A DNA stretch of 64,000 nucleotides from an uncultured Lachnospiraceae bacterium (GTDB taxonomy: Bacteria; Bacillota; Clostridia; Lachnospirales; Lachnospiraceae), in contig CAKRTC010000008.1 of the NCBI GenBank assembly GCA_934402055.1, forward strand, positions 1 to 64,000, read 5' to 3'. The notes beneath the pieces are model-generated. The model was given only the letters and a program-made list of their open reading frames with translations, searched no databases and was not told where the DNA came from. The position numbers were made by a program, and so were the translations under genes. Below are positions 27,268 to 37,212 of this stretch, in pieces; the first letter of the stretch is position 1; each line of letters starts with the position of its first letter.

Positions 27268-27342
27268 GGTGGGTAGAGGGATTCGAACCCTCGACCTTCA
27301 GAACCACAATCTGACGCGCTAACCAACTGTGCTATACCCACC
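27268..27342 (-). tRNA. tRNA-His (anticodon GTG)
   Basis: Acceptor GTGGGTA/TACCCAC with the His-specific extra G at position -1 (27342) opposite discriminator C, anticodon stem TCAGA/TCTGA with loop TTGTGGT (GTG), T-arm GAGGGTTCGAATCCCTC. Confidence 0.95.
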
Positions 27343-27358
27343 ATAGGCTGTTGCCTGA

Positions 27359-27432
27359 TGAACCAGAAGGGATTCGAACCCCCGACCCTGCGCTTAGAAG
27401 GCGCATGCTCTATCCAGCTGAGCTACTGATTC
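27359..27432 (-). tRNA. tRNA-Arg (anticodon TCT)
   Basis: Acceptor GAATCAG/CTGGTTC with discriminator A, D-arm GCTCAGCTGGATAGAGC, anticodon stem TGCGC/GCGCA with loop CTTCTAA (TCT), T-arm with GGTTCGAATCC. Confidence 0.94.
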
Positions 27433-27519
27433 ACACTATTATGAACATTGTCTGTTGCACAATGCTTTATCATTCTAAGCAAAAGTTGAGCTTTTGTCAA
27501 CATGCAAAATCAAGTTTCG

Positions 27520-27978
27520 TCAATTTTTTTCTCTCCCGGCACGTTTTATCTTGCGTATCGAGTCACATATGCACCATGCTATGCCCATTCCGCCCGCTAT
27601 TCCTATGGCAAAGAGCACTGTCTCTATACCCTTACTCAGAGCAAAGGACATATTTTTCTCGGCAATGGCATTCATGCATTCATATAATGGCTTTCCCGGC
27701 ACGAGCGGTATTGCCGAAGCAACAAAAAATATCGTCGACGGCGCCTTATATGCTCTTGCCATTATCTCTGCATAAACAGCTACGATAAATCCCGATATAA
27801 GTGCCTGCATAAACATGCTTGTCATCACACGAAGCGAAACTACATATGCAAGCCATGCAATAAACCCGCCAAGCCATATAGCCGACAGATATTTTTTATT
27901 TATATTGTAAATGATACCGAAGCCTACGGAACCGAAGGCTCCGAGTATAAGTCTCGGCAATTCATTGACCCAATCCAT
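27520..27978 (-). CDS. ThrE-type threonine/serine exporter, C-terminal subunit (DUF3815-like)
   Basis: The 152-residue membrane protein has about five hydrophobic spans (LPRLILGAFGSVGFGIIYNI, AIWLGGFIAWLAYVVSL, STIFFVASAIPLVPGKPLY, ETVLFAIGIAGGMGIAWCI). The IPLVPGxxLY motif is typical of the second half of ThrE, which in Clostridia is a separate protein. AAGGAG 7 nt before the ATG at 27978 fixes the start, inside the end of the first subunit gene. Together the pair exports threonine/serine or related amino acids. Confidence 0.85.
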   Translation of the reverse strand: MDWVNELPRLILGAFGSVGFGIIYNINKKYLSAIWLGGFIAWLAYVVSLRVMTSMFMQALISGFIVAVYAEIMARAYKAPSTIFFVASAIPLVPGKPLYECMNAIAEKNMSFALSKGIETVLFAIGIAGGMGIAWCICDSIRKIKRAGREKN

Positions 27979-27991
27979 GACCGACTCCTTT

Positions 27992-28747
27992 TTATACATG
28001 CCCTGCCAGCAGCAGTGACACTAAAAATCCCATAGTCATCATAGCCGCAAGCAGCAAGGCTTCTATAAGACGCAGTATACCCGACAGCGTATCTCCGAGC
28101 AGCATATCCCTGACTGCATTTGTAAACATTACTCCGGGCACAAGCAGCATGATATCGCCTATCATTATCTTATCTATATGTGTTCCGGGTATAAGTTTTA
28201 TGGCAATGAATGCACAGAATCCGGCTATCAGCGAAGCACACAACTGAAATGCGAACTTATTGAGGCATACCGGAGACAGATGTTTCTGCATATTGTATAT
28301 AAGTATACCTATGAGAGCCGATATTATTCCGTCAATAACGGAGCCACCGTAAAAGACAGCAAAGCTGCCTGAAGCAAGCATGCTTCCCGCTATAAATACC
28401 GCATCACTCTTTGGCGTATTGTTGATCTCATCTATAGCCTTATCAAATTCCTCCGGAGCTATCGGATGAGCGCATACCGAACGGCTCAAGGCATTAAGTC
28501 GCTCAAGCTTTGCAAAATCATTTCCGCTGCTTCCGTCAAGTCTCCTGCTTCGTGTTTTAGCTTCCTCTCCATGCATCTTAAGAGTAAGAATAATGTTTGA
28601 GATTATAACAAACACATCTATCTCTTCGGATCTGTATGCTCTGCCGATCCTCCTAAGCGTATCCTCGGTTCGATACACCTCTGATCCGCAGTTTTGCATA
28701 GATTCCGCCATCTTGATCAGGGTATTAAGAAATTTATCCGTATCCAT
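27992..28747 (-). CDS. ThrE-type threonine/serine exporter, N-terminal subunit (DUF1212-like)
   Basis: A 251-residue protein with the soluble N-terminal part (AESMQNCGSEVYRTEDTLRR, typical of ThrE) followed by five spans including MLLVPGVMFTNAVRDMLLGD. The VPG..xTNAxRD motif is conserved in the family. It is upstream of the other ThrE half by a 13-nt gap, translationally linked. The start at 28747 is preferred over 28798 because GAGAGAAAG precedes it; the earlier extension is not conserved-looking. Confidence 0.85.
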   Translation of the reverse strand: MDTDKFLNTLIKMAESMQNCGSEVYRTEDTLRRIGRAYRSEEIDVFVIISNIILTLKMHGEEAKTRSRRLDGSSGNDFAKLERLNALSRSVCAHPIAPEEFDKAIDEINNTPKSDAVFIAGSMLASGSFAVFYGGSVIDGIISALIGILIYNMQKHLSPVCLNKFAFQLCASLIAGFCAFIAIKLIPGTHIDKIMIGDIMLLVPGVMFTNAVRDMLLGDTLSGILRLIEALLLAAMMTMGFLVSLLLAGHV

Positions 28748-29031
28748 CAGCTTTCTCTCGTTATCAATAATGCTATCATTAAAAAACCAACATACCAAGA
28801 CAGTATATCATGTACCGGCATTTTACCAAACAAAAAAAGCACCGATATCAAACTCTAATATTAAGGCATCCCTATCATCTTCCGACAATGGGAGGATACT
28901 CCTCCGCCTTTATATAAGTCTGTATCAATGCTTTTTATAATAAATCTTATTACTAAGTCCTTAGCTGCGGATACTTAAACATTCTCCGCAAATACTCAGC
29001 TTCAAAATCGCTTAAAAACTGAGGCTATGCC

Positions 29032-30543
29032 TTAATCGTTATAGTCCTCTGCCATTGCCTTATCAAAGATATCGGTAACAGCTGCCGAAGGCTCGTGTGT
29101 GGCAAGTGTGACCGCAATCGCAACAAGTGTACCTGCCGCAAAGCCCGGAAGTATCTCATATATTCCGGTGCCTTTCAGGAAGACAAGCCAGAGTATATCT
29201 ACCGCAGCACCTGCAATTACGCCTGCACAGGCACCGTTATAGTTAAATCTTCTCCAGAAAAGCGACAATATAACTACAGGTCCGAAGGCAGCTCCGAAGA
29301 TGCCCCACGCATTTTCAACAAGATTCATGATAGCCTGAGCTCCCGATCCGTTTGATGATGCAATAAGATATGCAATGACTGCAATGATAATTACCGCAAC
29401 ACGTCCTACGTTTAATACCTCTCTATCCCCGGCATCTTTACGGAGCAGAGGCTTATATATATCCGAGGTGAATGAACTTGAAGCTACAAGGAGCTGTGAG
29501 TCCGCTGTGGATACAGATGCCGCCATAATAGCCGCAAGCAGCAAGCCTGCTATGGCAGGCGGGAAGAAACGACGTGCCATTGCTATGAATACAGTCTTCT
29601 GAGCGCCCTGTGTCAGCAGCTCCTCTCCCATAATGATCCTTGCAAAATATGCGAGCAGACATGCCGCACCGAGTGAAAGTACTACCCAGATGATTGCCAC
29701 GGTTGCAGAAGTCTTGATCATCGAAGGCTTCTCTATCGACATAAATCTGATGATAATATGAGGCATGCCGAAGTATCCGAGTCCCCATGCAAGTCCGGAT
29801 ACTATATCCTGCCAGGAAGCGCTGAACATTCCCGTTCCGAATGCACAGGTAACAACAGCTCCGCTTGCATCTGTGTATGTATATACCTCCTGAAGCTTGC
29901 TTGTATCTATATCCTGAGTTGCAACAACTATGATAGGAACAGCAAGCAACGCGATAAGCATAAGTATTCCCTGAAAGAAATCAGTCCAGCATACAGCCTT
30001 GAATCCTCCGAGGAAGGTATATCCGATTATAATAAGCGCAAATATGATCATTGCGGTATGATTGGACATCTTTGGGAAAAGCGTCGTGAATACAGATGTT
30101 CCTGCAACAAACGCACTTGCTACATATACTGTAAATGCGATAAGGAATATTACCGCACATATTACCTGCAGAGTCTTATGCTCTGTTGCAAATCTGTTTG
30201 TAAGATACTGCGGAAGCGTGATTGCATCATCTGCTGCCTTACTGAATTTTCTGAGTCTCTTTGCACATAATATCCAGTTAAGTGCCGTTCCTATCGCAAG
30301 TCCTACGCCTATCCATATCTGTCCGAAGCCAAATGCAAGTATGGATCCCGGCAATCCCATAAGGAGCCATGCAGACATATCGGAGGCCTGTGCAGACAAC
30401 GCCGTTACCCACGGTCCCATGGAACGTCCGCCTATGAAATAATCCTCCTGATCCTTATTTCCACCGTTAAAGTAGAATATCAATCCTACAAAAAACAGAA
30501 TTATGAAATAAGCCAAAAATACAACGATTTCCGCATTAAACAT
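29032..30543 (-). CDS. putP: Sodium/proline symporter, SSS family
   Basis: The 503-residue protein shows 12-13 membrane spans with the solute:sodium symporter hallmarks: DYFIGGRSMGPWVTALSAQA (first intracellular loop/TM2), ASDMSAWLLMGLPG and a GYTFLGGFKAVCWTDFFQG segment. These match PutP, taking up proline with Na+ into the cytoplasm. It stands alone on the minus strand, divergent from a TetR regulator 221 nt away that may control it. Confidence 0.9.
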   Translation of the reverse strand: MFNAEIVVFLAYFIILFFVGLIFYFNGGNKDQEDYFIGGRSMGPWVTALSAQASDMSAWLLMGLPGSILAFGFGQIWIGVGLAIGTALNWILCAKRLRKFSKAADDAITLPQYLTNRFATEHKTLQVICAVIFLIAFTVYVASAFVAGTSVFTTLFPKMSNHTAMIIFALIIIGYTFLGGFKAVCWTDFFQGILMLIALLAVPIIVVATQDIDTSKLQEVYTYTDASGAVVTCAFGTGMFSASWQDIVSGLAWGLGYFGMPHIIIRFMSIEKPSMIKTSATVAIIWVVLSLGAACLLAYFARIIMGEELLTQGAQKTVFIAMARRFFPPAIAGLLLAAIMAASVSTADSQLLVASSSFTSDIYKPLLRKDAGDREVLNVGRVAVIIIAVIAYLIASSNGSGAQAIMNLVENAWGIFGAAFGPVVILSLFWRRFNYNGACAGVIAGAAVDILWLVFLKGTGIYEILPGFAAGTLVAIAVTLATHEPSAAVTDIFDKAMAEDYND

Positions 30544-30763
30544 TTTTCTTATTTCCTTTCAAAACAAATATGAATAGAATTTTAACATGTATAAATATAT
30601 TAATAAATACAAACTAAATATCATACCTTAAATGGTACTTTTTTAATAATAATCTTATAAATCTCTTGTTTTTAGCGTAGATATTTAATAGACCTTAGTC
30701 TATACTAAGTATTATAATATTTTTATTAACCGTTTTATATCAAATGTGAGAAGGGGAATTACA

Positions 30764-31345
30764 GTGAAAAAGACCTCAGGACAAACAAAAAGCCGTATTG
30801 TATCCGCAGCATGGGAGCTGTTTTACCAACACGGCTATGAAAATACAACTATAGATGATATTACCGAGCTGTCCGGCACATCCAAGGGCAGCTTCTATCA
30901 TTATTTCAGTTCCAAGGACAATCTCCTCGGCTCACTATCCGACCTGTTTGACAAAAAATACGAAGAGCTGGATCAAAGTATGGATGAACAGCTTGATCCT
31001 ATCGATAAACTGCTCTTTATCAACCGGGAGCTCTTTCTCATGATAGAGAATACTGTATCGGTATCTCTTCTGTCTAAGCTTTTTGCATCTCAATTGGGCG
31101 CCAACGGAGAGCGCGGACTGCTCAACCCCGACAGAACCTATTACAAGCTTGTGCGCCGTCTGGTCATCGAAGGCAAAGAGAAAGGACTCTTCAGAGACGA
31201 TCTCTCGGTAAATGATGTAACCAAGGCATATGCACTGTATGAACGAGCCATGATGTATGACTGGTGCATTTCCGCCGGAAATTATTCCTTATGTCAGTAT
31301 TCGCAGAAGATGCTTCCCTTGTTTATCAACGGTCTGAGAGCTTAA
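30764..31345 (+). CDS. TetR/AcrR-family regulator
   Basis: 193 residues; N-terminal HTH SRIVSAAWELFYQHGYENTT and IDDITELSGTSKGSFYHYFS KDNLL-type recognition helix, followed by a helical ligand domain. GTG start at 30764 preceded by GAAGGGG. Divergent from putP. The ligand and target are not visible; regulation of putP or a distant gene is only an inference from orientation. Confidence 0.88.
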   Translation: MKKTSGQTKSRIVSAAWELFYQHGYENTTIDDITELSGTSKGSFYHYFSSKDNLLGSLSDLFDKKYEELDQSMDEQLDPIDKLLFINRELFLMIENTVSVSLLSKLFASQLGANGERGLLNPDRTYYKLVRRLVIEGKEKGLFRDDLSVNDVTKAYALYERAMMYDWCISAGNYSLCQYSQKMLPLFINGLRA

Positions 31346-31348
31346 GGC

Positions 31349-32827
31349 TTATGCGCAAAGCTTAGCTATTGCCAACGCATAGATAAGTACGGCATCCTTA
31401 AATTCATCAATGAGCATGAATTCATCCAGACCGTGCATATGTGTATCGGTCGTTTCTCCGACTGCTCCGAATGCGACACCGTTTTTAAGCTCATGCACAT
31501 ATGTACCGCCTCCGATAGCAAGGCATTTGCCCTCTTTGCCGGTAACATTTTCATAACAATCAAGCAGAGTCTTTATAAATACCGAATTACCGTCAACGGC
31601 ATGTGCCGGAACAAATTTACAGCTGAATTCAAAGCCTGCCTTGCTGACAGTCTCCTCAACCTTGTCCTGTATTTTATCCTGCTCATGCTTAAGGCAGGTC
31701 CTTGAATCAAAGATAAGCTTAAAGCCCTTCTCTGTAGCCTCTAAAATATCCGCAGTCAGACTGGTCTTACCTGCGATCTCATCCTCTGCGGCAGCTCCGA
31801 CTCCGGTGCCTTCGTGATCTCCGTATGGGAAGAGCTTGGCAAGCTCTTTTACAGCCTTATCAAAGTTATTGTCCGCAAAGTCAAGCTCTGCAAGTATCTG
31901 AAGCATGATAACAAGTGCATTGACGCCCTTTTCCGGAGTGGATGCATGTGCAGACTCTCCGAATACTCTGAGCCATACAGCCTCAGACAGATCCATATCT
32001 TTATCAAGCGGAACATCAGCCTCGTCCGAAAGCTCATAGCCTACTGTCTCATATGTGAAATCAGCTCCAAGCTTCTGCTTTGTAAGCTCGGCTGCCTCGG
32101 CGATCTTTTTCTCATCTGCTCCTGTCATAAGAGCCATTGCCTTATTCGGTACGATATTGATGGTATGTCCGCTGCTGCAGTATACCAGTCTCGGCTTGTC
32201 CGCTTCGTTAATGCTTGTGCCTTCCGAAGTGTTTTTCCACGAAACAGTTCCTCTGAACTGTCCTTTTTCAACATTTATGATAGGGAACTCGGCATCCGGA
32301 CTAAAAGTCATCGGAGCTTCCTTCTCAACGCTGTAATAGTGTTCTATATCACTTGAGCCAGTTTCCTCATCCGAACCGAGTATGAGTCTGCAGTTTTTGT
32401 TAAGCTTTATTCCGAGTTCCTTTATGGCTCTCATTGCATACAATGCCGCAATGGCAGGTCCCTTATCATCGGAAGTTCCTCTGCCGTAGATCGCACCGTC
32501 CTTGATCACAGGCTTAAAGGCCTCGGTCACCGTCCATCCGTCTCCGCCCGGAACCACGTCCATATGCGCAAGTATATCGAGGCAAGCCTCCTTATCTGTC
32601 ATATCAGCCGTAACAACTCTGTCGGCATACACCTTGGTAGTAAAGCCATATCTGCGGCAAAGCTCCTCGGCAGCCATAAGTGCCTTATACGGACCTTCAC
32701 CGTAAGGCATGCCCGGCTTTGACTCCGACTGTGCCGAATCTATACTGCACAGCATCATCGTATCCTCAAGCATCTCCTGCTCATGTGCTTCGATATAATC
32801 TCTTATAACGCTTTTAAGCTTATCCAT
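31349..32827 (-). CDS. pepV: M20-family dipeptidase PepV
   Basis: 492 residues with metal-binding ILAHMDVVPGGDGWT (His), YGRGTSDDKGPAIAALYAM (bridging Asp), GSDEETGSSDI (catalytic Glu pair) and a C-terminal TYVHELKNGVAFGAV with DTHMHGLDE metal ligand. Length and motif order match PepV/Xaa-His dipeptidase, a cytoplasmic di-zinc enzyme cutting dipeptides. AGGGAG lies 10 nt upstream of the ATG. The stop is 3 nt after the TetR gene stop on the other strand. Confidence 0.9.
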   Translation of the reverse strand: MDKLKSVIRDYIEAHEQEMLEDTMMLCSIDSAQSESKPGMPYGEGPYKALMAAEELCRRYGFTTKVYADRVVTADMTDKEACLDILAHMDVVPGGDGWTVTEAFKPVIKDGAIYGRGTSDDKGPAIAALYAMRAIKELGIKLNKNCRLILGSDEETGSSDIEHYYSVEKEAPMTFSPDAEFPIINVEKGQFRGTVSWKNTSEGTSINEADKPRLVYCSSGHTINIVPNKAMALMTGADEKKIAEAAELTKQKLGADFTYETVGYELSDEADVPLDKDMDLSEAVWLRVFGESAHASTPEKGVNALVIMLQILAELDFADNNFDKAVKELAKLFPYGDHEGTGVGAAAEDEIAGKTSLTADILEATEKGFKLIFDSRTCLKHEQDKIQDKVEETVSKAGFEFSCKFVPAHAVDGNSVFIKTLLDCYENVTGKEGKCLAIGGGTYVHELKNGVAFGAVGETTDTHMHGLDEFMLIDEFKDAVLIYALAIAKLCA

Positions 32828-32866
32828 CTTACATACACTCCCTAAATCCGCTTATCGATTAATTAC

Positions 32867-33006
32867 GGATTGCTTCGTACTGCGTACTCTCGCAATCCTA
32901 CGAAAATTCGCACCCGCTTCTTTCGAAGCTTTGTGCTCATTTTCGTTTGGCCGTCCTATAGTCGTCTTCGCGTCAGCAAGCTGCCGCTTTACGACTGCAG
33001 TCCGGC
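32867..33006. other. Array of three long stem-loops upstream of pepV
   Basis: GGATTGC (32867) / GCAATCC (32892); CGAAAAT-GCAC-GCTTC (32901-32920) / GAAGC-GTGC-ATTTTCG (32925-32945), an almost continuous long hairpin; and AGTCGT (32960) / ACGACT (32991) inside GCCG/CGGC. They follow one another without overlap in the 283-nt gap between prfC and pepV. Confidence 0.6.
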
Positions 33007-33017
33007 TTTAATCTAAA

Positions 33018-33046
33018 AGGGTACAATGAAAAGTCTCATCGTACCC
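33018..33046 (-). terminator. Terminator-like stem downstream of prfC
   Basis: GGGTAC-aATGA-...-TCAT-GTACCC; on the minus strand the arm is followed by TTTTAGATT. Ends prfC transcripts. Confidence 0.6.
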
Positions 33047-33110
33047 CATACAAACTGCTTTGATCTGTCACAAAGTGAAGGATCTGTTTTTATACCCCGA
33101 TACTGTATCT

Positions 33111-34709
33111 TTAGTCTCTCGGTGAACCGAATTCCGACAGCTCAAGTCCCTCGTTGCGGTCAAGCACCATCTTGACACTCCACTCATGCGCAAACAGCAG
33201 CAGCGGATTGCCCTTGAGATCCTGAACCTTCTTCATATCGCTTGTACCCTGGATCCTGTCGATATTGACAGTCTCCGGATGATCTATCCATCTTACATAT
33301 TCGTACGGAAGCTGTTCAAGTCCAACCTCAACATTGTACTCATTTTTAAGTCTGTACAGTAATACTTCGAACTGAAGTACACCTACAACACCTACAATGA
33401 TCTCTTCCATACCGGAGTTTATCTCCTGGAATATCTGTATAGCTCCCTCCTGTGCTATCTGCATAACACCCTTGAGGAACTGCTTACGCTTCATGGTATC
33501 GATCTGACGTACTCTTGCAAAATGCTCAGGTGCGAAAGTCGGAATACCCTCAAACTTAAATTTCTTATTAGACACACACAAGGTATCTCCGATACTGTAT
33601 ATTCCGGGATCGAATACTCCTATGATATCTCCTGCATAGGCTTTCTGTATTATCTGGCGTTCGTCTGCCATCATCTGTGTAGGCATGGTAAGACGTATCT
33701 TCTTGCCGCCCTGCACATGATTGACCTCCATGCCGGCCTCATACTCTCCGGAGCAGATACGCATGAATGCAACTCTGTCTCTGTGCGCCTTGTTCATATT
33801 GGCCTGGATCTTGAATACAAATGCCGAAAATGCTTCGTCTACCGGATCTATGACTCCCTGATCGCTCTTTCGCGGAAGCGGCGGTGTAGTCATCTTAAGG
33901 AAATGCTTAAGGAATGGCTCGACACCGAAGTTGGTAAGCGCAGATCCGAAGAATACAGGGCTGAGCTTGCCGTGCAGTACCTTGTCAAGATCAAGCTCGT
34001 CCGCAGCTCCGTCAAGCAGCTCTATATCCTCATTAAGCTTATCATAATTGATAAAGCCTATAGCATCCTTAAGCTCCGGAGCATCTATATGATACTCATG
34101 AGTCTCAAGCTCCTTGGCTCCGCCCATCTCTGCCTTAAAGGTTATAACGTTCTGAGAATCACGCTCATATACACCCTTAAAGTTCTTGCCGCAGCCTATA
34201 GGCCAGTTGACAGGACAGGTATGAATACCGAGCACCTCTTCTATCTCTGACAAAAGCTCAAACGGATCTCTTGCCTCTCGGTCAAACTTATTGATAAAGG
34301 TAAATATCGGAATGCCTCTCATGACACAGACCTTAAACAGCTTGATGGTCTGTGCCTCTACACCCTTTGATCCGTCGATGACCATGACAGCGGAATCTGC
34401 TGCCATAAGTGTACGATAGGTATCCTCCGAGAAATCCTGATGTCCCGGAGTATCAAGGATATTGATGATATTGCCTCCGAATTCAAACTGCATGGCTGAG
34501 GAGGTAACAGAGATACCTCTCTCCTTCTCTATCTCCATCCAGTCCGAAACCGCATGCTTTGCGGCCTTACGTCCCTTGACCGTACCGGCAAGGTTGATAG
34601 CACCTCCGTAGAGAAGGAATTTCTCCGTAAGTGTCGTCTTACCCGCATCCGGGTGTGAAATAATTGCAAATGTTCTTCTTTTTTCGATCTCTTCTCTTAT
34701 ATTACTCAT
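33111..34709 (-). CDS. prfC: Peptide chain release factor 3
   Basis: 532 residues; GTPase of the EF-G superfamily with SHPDAGKTTLTEKFLLYGGA (G1), DTPGHQDFSEDTY (G3) and FINKFDREARDP (G4). The RF3-specific domain order and length (about 530) fit. It helps RF1/RF2 leave the ribosome after termination in the cytosol. The start overlaps the coaX stop by 8 nt, so the two form an operon. Confidence 0.95.
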   Translation of the reverse strand: MSNIREEIEKRRTFAIISHPDAGKTTLTEKFLLYGGAINLAGTVKGRKAAKHAVSDWMEIEKERGISVTSSAMQFEFGGNIINILDTPGHQDFSEDTYRTLMAADSAVMVIDGSKGVEAQTIKLFKVCVMRGIPIFTFINKFDREARDPFELLSEIEEVLGIHTCPVNWPIGCGKNFKGVYERDSQNVITFKAEMGGAKELETHEYHIDAPELKDAIGFINYDKLNEDIELLDGAADELDLDKVLHGKLSPVFFGSALTNFGVEPFLKHFLKMTTPPLPRKSDQGVIDPVDEAFSAFVFKIQANMNKAHRDRVAFMRICSGEYEAGMEVNHVQGGKKIRLTMPTQMMADERQIIQKAYAGDIIGVFDPGIYSIGDTLCVSNKKFKFEGIPTFAPEHFARVRQIDTMKRKQFLKGVMQIAQEGAIQIFQEINSGMEEIIVGVVGVLQFEVLLYRLKNEYNVEVGLEQLPYEYVRWIDHPETVNIDRIQGTSDMKKVQDLKGNPLLLFAHEWSVKMVLDRNEGLELSEFGSPRD

Positions 34710-35505
34710 TTATCCTTCCGCATCCCTGCTCATTCTTGTTAAGCTCATAGAGTCTGAGCATTCCCTTCATAAGAAGGCCGTCATCTCTCACTATCCTGTC
34801 GGCGTTCTTGCAATACTGAACCACAAATCTCGCCATACCTCCGGTAGCAACTATATTGCACTTCTCACCAAGCTCTGCTTCGATACGCTCAATGATACCG
34901 TCAACCTGTCCGGCATTACCGTAAATGATACCGCCTCTTATGCAATGAACCGTATTCTGTGAAATAACATAGCCCGGATCCTCAAGGCTGATCTCCGGAA
35001 GCATTGCACAATTATCGATAAGAGCGTCAAGGCTGGTCTTCATACCCGGCATTATAGCTCCTCCGCAGTACTCTCCGTCACCGTCAACCAAGGTAATGGT
35101 TGTTGCCGTACCCATATTTACGCTGATACACGGAGACTTGTAATAATAATGTGCCGCCTCCATGCCTACGATAAGATCCGGTCCGATTCCCTTCGGATAC
35201 TGGAATTTGTTGAGCTTGATATCCATCTTCATATTGCAGTTTACGATAACAGGCTGTACTCCTATGGATTTTCTGACAGCTGTTTCAACTACGCCCGTAA
35301 GCGAAGGAACAACAGATGAAAGAATAGCTCCGTCAATAGCATCCACCGGTATATGATGGAAATTAAGCACCGCCTGAATATCCTGTCCGTACTCAAGACT
35401 TGACTTATTCTTGTCTGTGGTAACACGCTCTTCTATTATATTATCAATAGTATCAACAACACCTATCTTGATATTGGTATTACCCATATCGATTGCCAGA
35501 ATCAT
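34702..35505 (-). CDS. coaX: Type III pantothenate kinase
   Basis: 267 residues starting MILAIDMGNTNIKIGVVDT, the phosphate-1 loop of the acetate/sugar kinase fold; later VNMGTATTITLVD and GGAIMPGMKTSLDAL are CoaX signatures. Makes 4'-phosphopantothenate at the first step of CoA synthesis. AAGGAG 9 nt before 35505 decides the start; the longer frame would add 18 residues of unlike sequence. Co-transcribed with prfC. Confidence 0.93.
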   Translation of the reverse strand: MILAIDMGNTNIKIGVVDTIDNIIEERVTTDKNKSSLEYGQDIQAVLNFHHIPVDAIDGAILSSVVPSLTGVVETAVRKSIGVQPVIVNCNMKMDIKLNKFQYPKGIGPDLIVGMEAAHYYYKSPCISVNMGTATTITLVDGDGEYCGGAIMPGMKTSLDALIDNCAMLPEISLEDPGYVISQNTVHCIRGGIIYGNAGQVDGIIERIEAELGEKCNIVATGGMARFVVQYCKNADRIVRDDGLLMKGMLRLYELNKNEQGCGRINE

Positions 35506-35735
35506 GACTATGATCTCCTTAAGTTTTGTATAAAGCCGTCGCTGTCCGGACTTACTCACCGGAATCAGACGAACATTTATAAAATATCATCATAATATGA
35601 TGCCGACATATATAAGCCTCATTTTTCAAGTCTCATATACACGGCATACATAATTTTCTAATTAACAGGCATATCCTATCATTTTTATTAAATGCAAACA
35701 AGCCGATAATTACTAAAATCGGCCTGTAAATGCTT

Positions 35736-36599
35736 TCAATTCTGATATTTCATGGTCCAAAGCACTCCTGCGATTATTATCACGCCTCCGACCACGGTAC
35801 TGACAGACGGTACCTCGGCAAAGAGAAAAAGCGCAATGATCGCCGCATATACCGGCTCAGCAAGCTTACTTGTGGAAACAAAGGACGGCGAAACGAATTT
35901 AAGTCCTCTGCTCAGCACGCTGTGTCCCATTACCGTACAGAAAAGTGCCATTCCGAGGGCACTTCCGTAATCCATGACGCCATAGCCCGTAAGCGGTATA
36001 TGAAGCAGCATTACAAGTATAAATGCAGCTATCGTTGCAAAGCTGTATACACTTCCTGTATATGCCGTCGTGGAAAGTCTGCGTCTGCACAGCATTCCCA
36101 TGATCATATATACAGCCTCACATAAGGCACCGAATATAGCAAGCACATCTCCGAGCAGCACATTGCTGCCTGCTGCCGAATCACCCATCGCTATGATTGC
36201 ACTGCCTGCAAAGCTTAACACTATACCGAATATTGCCTTGCGTGACAGCCTCTCTCCGAAGGCAATAAACATTATTGCCGGAACAAAGAATACCGAAGTA
36301 TTGATAAGCAGTGTTCCCGATGCCACAGAGGCGAGTCTCACCGACTCAAAGAAGCAGAAGAAATGAAGTGCCAGCATAGTTCCCGCAAGAGCCGTGTATC
36401 CGACTATGCGAGGGCTGAAGCTTTCATGTTCCTTCTTTAACGAAATAACATACGGAACGGATATAAGCAGTGTTGAAAACAGAAGCCTCATCAACACGAT
36501 ATACATTGACGGTGCATCGTATAATTTTGCAAATATCCCGGAAAGCGATATTCCTACTACCGCCAGACATATTATAAGTTTTTCTCTGAGCAGACTCAT
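35736..36599 (-). CDS. EamA/DMT-family transporter
   Basis: 287 residues with ten hydrophobic spans in two repeats (LIICLAVVGISLSGIFAKLY, LLINTSVFFVPAIMFIAFGE, LAEPVYAAIIALFLFAEVPS). These are the DMT drug/metabolite exporter repeats. The start at 36599 follows AAGGAAATGAT. Its neighbour, a TPR lipoprotein, ends only 1 nt before, so it lies last in the scp operon's tail. Substrate unknown. Confidence 0.88.
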   Translation of the reverse strand: MSLLREKLIICLAVVGISLSGIFAKLYDAPSMYIVLMRLLFSTLLISVPYVISLKKEHESFSPRIVGYTALAGTMLALHFFCFFESVRLASVASGTLLINTSVFFVPAIMFIAFGERLSRKAIFGIVLSFAGSAIIAMGDSAAGSNVLLGDVLAIFGALCEAVYMIMGMLCRRRLSTTAYTGSVYSFATIAAFILVMLLHIPLTGYGVMDYGSALGMALFCTVMGHSVLSRGLKFVSPSFVSTSKLAEPVYAAIIALFLFAEVPSVSTVVGGVIIIAGVLWTMKYQN

Positions 36600-36600
36600 A

Positions 36601-37203
36601 TCATTTCCTTGTTCTGCAGAACTCGGCTTCCTTTTTTGCCGCTGCATCATCCGGGTATTTATCCAGATACTGACTCAGCAGCTCATATGCCTCATCAAAA
36701 TTACCCAGATACTCCGCACAAACCGCCTTATTATATACTGCGGCACGTCCGGTCATGCTTCCGTCAAGCACCGCGTATTCTGAAAATGCATCATAAGCTT
36801 CTGTGTATGAACCGCTCTTAAGCATATCCGCAGCTTCCTTGATCTTGTCTAAGGCTCCCAGCTCGTTATAGATCTCGTCTATCCTCGCCTTGTCCTTATC
36901 ATTGTCATCGCACAGCTCATACAGTGCCGTATAGCTTTCCTTTGCCGCGGTATAATCACCTGTCCTTATCTCACACTCACCGCGATATTTAAGTATGTCG
37001 TACTGAAGCTCGCTTACCTGTCCGTCTGAGGCATCAAGTGCTTTGTCGAAAGCATCTATCGCAGCAGCATAATCACCGCTGTTATAAAGCTCTATTCCCT
37101 GTTCTCTCAGAGCATACTTATCTTCACCTTGGCAGGCTGTAAGCATCAAAGCTGCGGCTGTGATCGCCATGCCGTATTTAATTCTCTTTCCGATCCTTAA
37201 CAT
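36601..37203 (-). CDS. TPR-repeat lipoprotein
   Basis: 200 residues: signal peptide MLRIGKRIKYGMAITAAALM with lipobox LTAC (Cys about residue 24), then tetratricopeptide repeats (LREQGIELYNSGDYAAAIDA, GECEIRTGDYTAAKESYTAL, MLKSGSYTEAYDAFSEYAVL, CAEYLGNFDEAYELLSQYLD). It would be anchored on the outer face of the membrane as a protein-protein scaffold. It follows dut with overlapping ribosome site (GAGGAG in the dut stop region). Partner unknown. Confidence 0.85.
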   Translation of the reverse strand: MLRIGKRIKYGMAITAAALMLTACQGEDKYALREQGIELYNSGDYAAAIDAFDKALDASDGQVSELQYDILKYRGECEIRTGDYTAAKESYTALYELCDDNDKDKARIDEIYNELGALDKIKEAADMLKSGSYTEAYDAFSEYAVLDGSMTGRAAVYNKAVCAEYLGNFDEAYELLSQYLDKYPDDAAAKKEAEFCRTRK

Positions 37204-37212
37204 CCTTACTCC

